DNA of 6,627 bases from Terriglobia bacterium. GTDB lineage: Bacteria > Acidobacteriota > Terriglobia > UBA7540. Every line of letters starts with the position of its first letter. Within the stretch, counting starts at the first letter, position 1. The position numbers and the translations under genes were made by a program. Location of the stretch: positions 1 to 6,627 of the forward strand of contig JASHTZ010000286.1 of NCBI GenBank assembly GCA_030040295.1, given 5' to 3'. Under the pieces are notes generated by a model. It saw only the letters and a program-made list of their open reading frames with translations, was not told where the DNA came from and ran no database searches. Positions 5,148 to 6,627 of this stretch are shown here, in pieces.

Positions 5148-5821
5148 ACATTGCAATATTCGGCGGAACGTTTGATCCCATTCATGCCGGGCATTTGGCG
5201 GCGGCGAGGGCAGCGCTGGGGCACTTTCACCTTGATCAAATGCTCTTCATTCCCACGGGCAATCCTCCCCACAAAATTCATGACCACCTGACGGATTACG
5301 CGCAGCGTTTTGCTATGGTGGCTTTAGCCTGCACCGGCGAGCCGCGCTTTATCCCCTCCACCATTGAGGCTCCCACGGCTGATAGCTCGCCCCACTATTC
5401 CATCAAGACGGTGCGCGCGGTGCGGCGAAGGCTGCGCCAACACGATCGATTGTTTTTTCTGGTGGGGGCGGACGCCTTTCTTGATCTGCCTCACTGGAGG
5501 GAATTCCGGCGCCTGCTCGATTCGGTGGAATTTATTGTCGTGTCGAGGCCCGGCTTCGACGTTAACGCACTTCGTCAGGTCCCCCCTCCTGACTTGCTGC
5601 CGGCGCGGCGGCTTCCCCAAGAGGCAGGTACTCTTCGCCTGCGCCACGGCGCCGTTCACCTGTTGCACGACGTAGACGCCGCCGTGGCTTCGCGGGACAT
5701 TCGACGGTTAGTTCGCGCCCGAAAATCCATCTCTGGCCTTGTTCCGAAGCTTGTGGAAGAATACATTTTGAAGGAAGGGTTATACACTGGCGGTTCACCC
5801 GCGAAACGCTTACAACGATGA
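5144..5821 (+). CDS. nadD: Nicotinate-nucleotide adenylyltransferase
   Basis: A 225-residue enzyme that joins nicotinate mononucleotide and ATP to give deamido-NAD and pyrophosphate, an essential step of NAD synthesis. The nucleotidyltransferase signature GGTFDPIHAGH (7-17) contains the catalytic HxGH. PTGNPPHK (37-44), FLVGAD (105-110), an HW pair (117-118) and SRPG (134-137) are further family landmarks. The C-terminal ISSTxxR motif appears as VASRDIR (181-187), with Arg at the Thr position. The GTG at 5144 is the start: AGGGAG (5133-5138) lies five bases upstream and the catalytic motif begins at residue 7, while an upstream TTG in the same frame lies deep inside obgE. Start overlaps the obgE stop (GTGA) and the TGA overlaps the rsfS ATG (ATGA), implying coupled translation. 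Confidence 0.96.
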   Translation: MNIAIFGGTFDPIHAGHLAAARAALGHFHLDQMLFIPTGNPPHKIHDHLTDYAQRFAMVALACTGEPRFIPSTIEAPTADSSPHYSIKTVRAVRRRLRQHDRLFFLVGADAFLDLPHWREFRRLLDSVEFIVVSRPGFDVNALRQVPPPDLLPARRLPQEAGTLRLRHGAVHLLHDVDAAVASRDIRRLVRARKSISGLVPKLVEEYILKEGLYTGGSPAKRLQR

Positions 5822-6168
5822 CGCCGCAACTTCGCGAAGCGATCCATGCCGCGCAGGATCGCAAGGCTTTGGACATGCGACTCCTTGACATGGAGACGGT
5901 CTGTTCATTTACCAGCAATTTTCTGATTTGCACCGGCACCTCCACACGTCATACGCAGGCCATTTGTGATGGCATTCTGGAAAGGCTGAAAAAGTCAGGG
6001 TGTGCCCCCACCCACGTGGAGGGATATTCGAAAGCGGAGTGGATTCTGGTGGATTATCTTCACTTTATCGTCCACATATTTGTCGAGCGCGCCAGGGAGT
6101 TCTATGACCTCGAGCGCCTCTGGAAAAACGCGCCAAGAATTTCGATCAGTGACAGAGATGAAGTGTAG
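5818..6168 (+). CDS. rsfS: Ribosomal silencing factor RsfS (Iojap family)
   Basis: A 116-residue protein of the Iojap/YbeB family, which binds L14 on the 50S subunit and blocks joining to the 30S subunit under poor growth conditions. Family blocks are clear: NFLICTGTSTRHTQAI (34-49), EGYSKAEWILVDY (68-80), IVHIF (84-88) and YDLERLW (96-102). Length is typical. Asn34 takes the place of the acidic residue usual before the FLI segment. The ATG overlaps the nadD stop (ATGA) and no Shine-Dalgarno is visible, so initiation probably depends on ribosomes finishing nadD. The nadD-rsfS-rlmH order is common in bacteria and supports the call. Confidence 0.96.
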   Translation: MTPQLREAIHAAQDRKALDMRLLDMETVCSFTSNFLICTGTSTRHTQAICDGILERLKKSGCAPTHVEGYSKAEWILVDYLHFIVHIFVERAREFYDLERLWKNAPRISISDRDEV

Positions 6169-6268
6169 GATTGTTTCGCCAGGGAGTGGGGCGGCTGACA
6201 GGAACCCATCCTCTTCAATCAGAATCAAATCCTGCCGGCGCTGATTCGTGGAATCGCGAATTGATGCG

Positions 6269-6627
6269 ATGCGCATTCGAATTCTCTGGGAGGGCAAAAC
6301 CAAGGATTTGCGCCTGCGGGCAATTCAGCAGGATCTCGCCGAGCGCATCGGTCATTTCACCGCCTTGAGCGTGGAGGAACTCCCGGTCCTGCGTGGAGCC
6401 GGGCGCGCCCGCCAGCCCGGTTTAACATCTGCGGAGCGTGGGCTGCTCGAGAAACTGCGCGGGGCAACTAAGGTTCTTCTGGATGAGCGCGGGCTCGAGC
6501 GGAGTTCGCACGAGTTCGCGCAATGGCTGGGCCGGGAAGCCCTGCGGGGAACGCGAGAGCTGGCTTTCCTGGTGGGCGGGACGGAGGGCTTTTCTTCGGC
6601 ATTTCGATCTGAGGCTGACCACCTGAT
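6269..6627 (+). CDS. rlmH: 23S rRNA (pseudouridine-1915 N3) methyltransferase, partial
   Basis: The frame runs off the window end after 119 codons; family members are about 155 residues, so roughly the last quarter is missing. RlmH (SPOUT class) uses SAM to methylate pseudouridine 1915 in helix 69 of 23S rRNA on assembled 70S ribosomes. The N-terminus MRIRILWEGKTKD fits the family pattern. LLDERGLERSSHEFAQWL and FLVGGTEGF, the start of the knotted SAM site, are diagnostic. ATG 6269 matches the usual family start; an in-frame GTG at 6248 would add seven residues and another ATG at 6264 is out of frame. No clear Shine-Dalgarno is seen. The 100-bp gap after rsfS shows no clear promoter or terminator, so it is probably part of the same operon. 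Confidence 0.93.
   Translation, partial: MRIRILWEGKTKDLRLRAIQQDLAERIGHFTALSVEELPVLRGAGRARQPGLTSAERGLLEKLRGATKVLLDERGLERSSHEFAQWLGREALRGTRELAFLVGGTEGFSSAFRSEADHL

Noticed and set aside
6217..6246. AATCAG/CTGATT inverted repeat between rsfS and rlmH as a terminator
   Set aside because: The arms are only six bases with an 18-base loop and no T-run follows; a terminator here would also split a conserved gene pair.
6171..6368. Plus-strand 65-residue ORF overlapping rlmH
   Set aside because: It is out of frame with rlmH, starts at a non-ATG codon without a ribosome binding site, and has no family resemblance.

Overview
The window looks like ordinary, moderately GC-rich chromosomal core DNA from a bacterium, most likely an Acidobacteriota member. 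The phylum call is an inference. It rests on the tmRNA tag ANTQYAYAA, which from memory resembles the tag of Solibacter-type acidobacteria, and on a small CPCC-motif protein of a style I associate with that phylum. No phage, transposon, CRISPR or toxin-antitoxin signature is visible, and I found no clear new multi-gene system.

Left part (1-2815), minus strand. A secreted metal-dependent amidohydrolase (2815-1472) is followed by a four-helix DUF4149/TMEM205-like membrane protein (1333-815), then by the gene for tmRNA (ssrA, 711-339), which has its own sigma70-type promoter. Downstream of ssrA, 1-338 holds only a possible partial minus-strand ORF at the window edge.

Middle (2816-3426). A divergent intergenic region separates the amidohydrolase from a 104-residue plus-strand protein with an N-terminal CPCC motif and a charged helical tail. 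Its promoter-like sequence would place the transcription start at or within about 3 bases of the ATG, so the mRNA may be leaderless. A near-perfect promoter (TTGACA, 18 bp, TATAAT) follows.

Right part (3427-6627), plus strand. This is the classic housekeeping cluster rplU (L21), rpmA (L27), obgE (ribosome-assembly GTPase), nadD (NAD synthesis), rsfS (ribosome silencing factor) and rlmH (23S rRNA methyltransferase, cut by the window end). obgE/nadD overlap by GTGA and nadD/rsfS by ATGA. Five of the six products are ribosomal proteins or act on the large subunit. Together with tmRNA, which rescues stalled ribosomes, most of the window serves translation.

Points worth a second look are protein-level departures from textbook motifs (Obg G4 motif SRID; NadD VASRDIR in place of ISSTxxR), the obgE start that lacks a Shine-Dalgarno while a strong one serves an overlapping out-of-frame ORF, and the putative leaderless gene at 3032.
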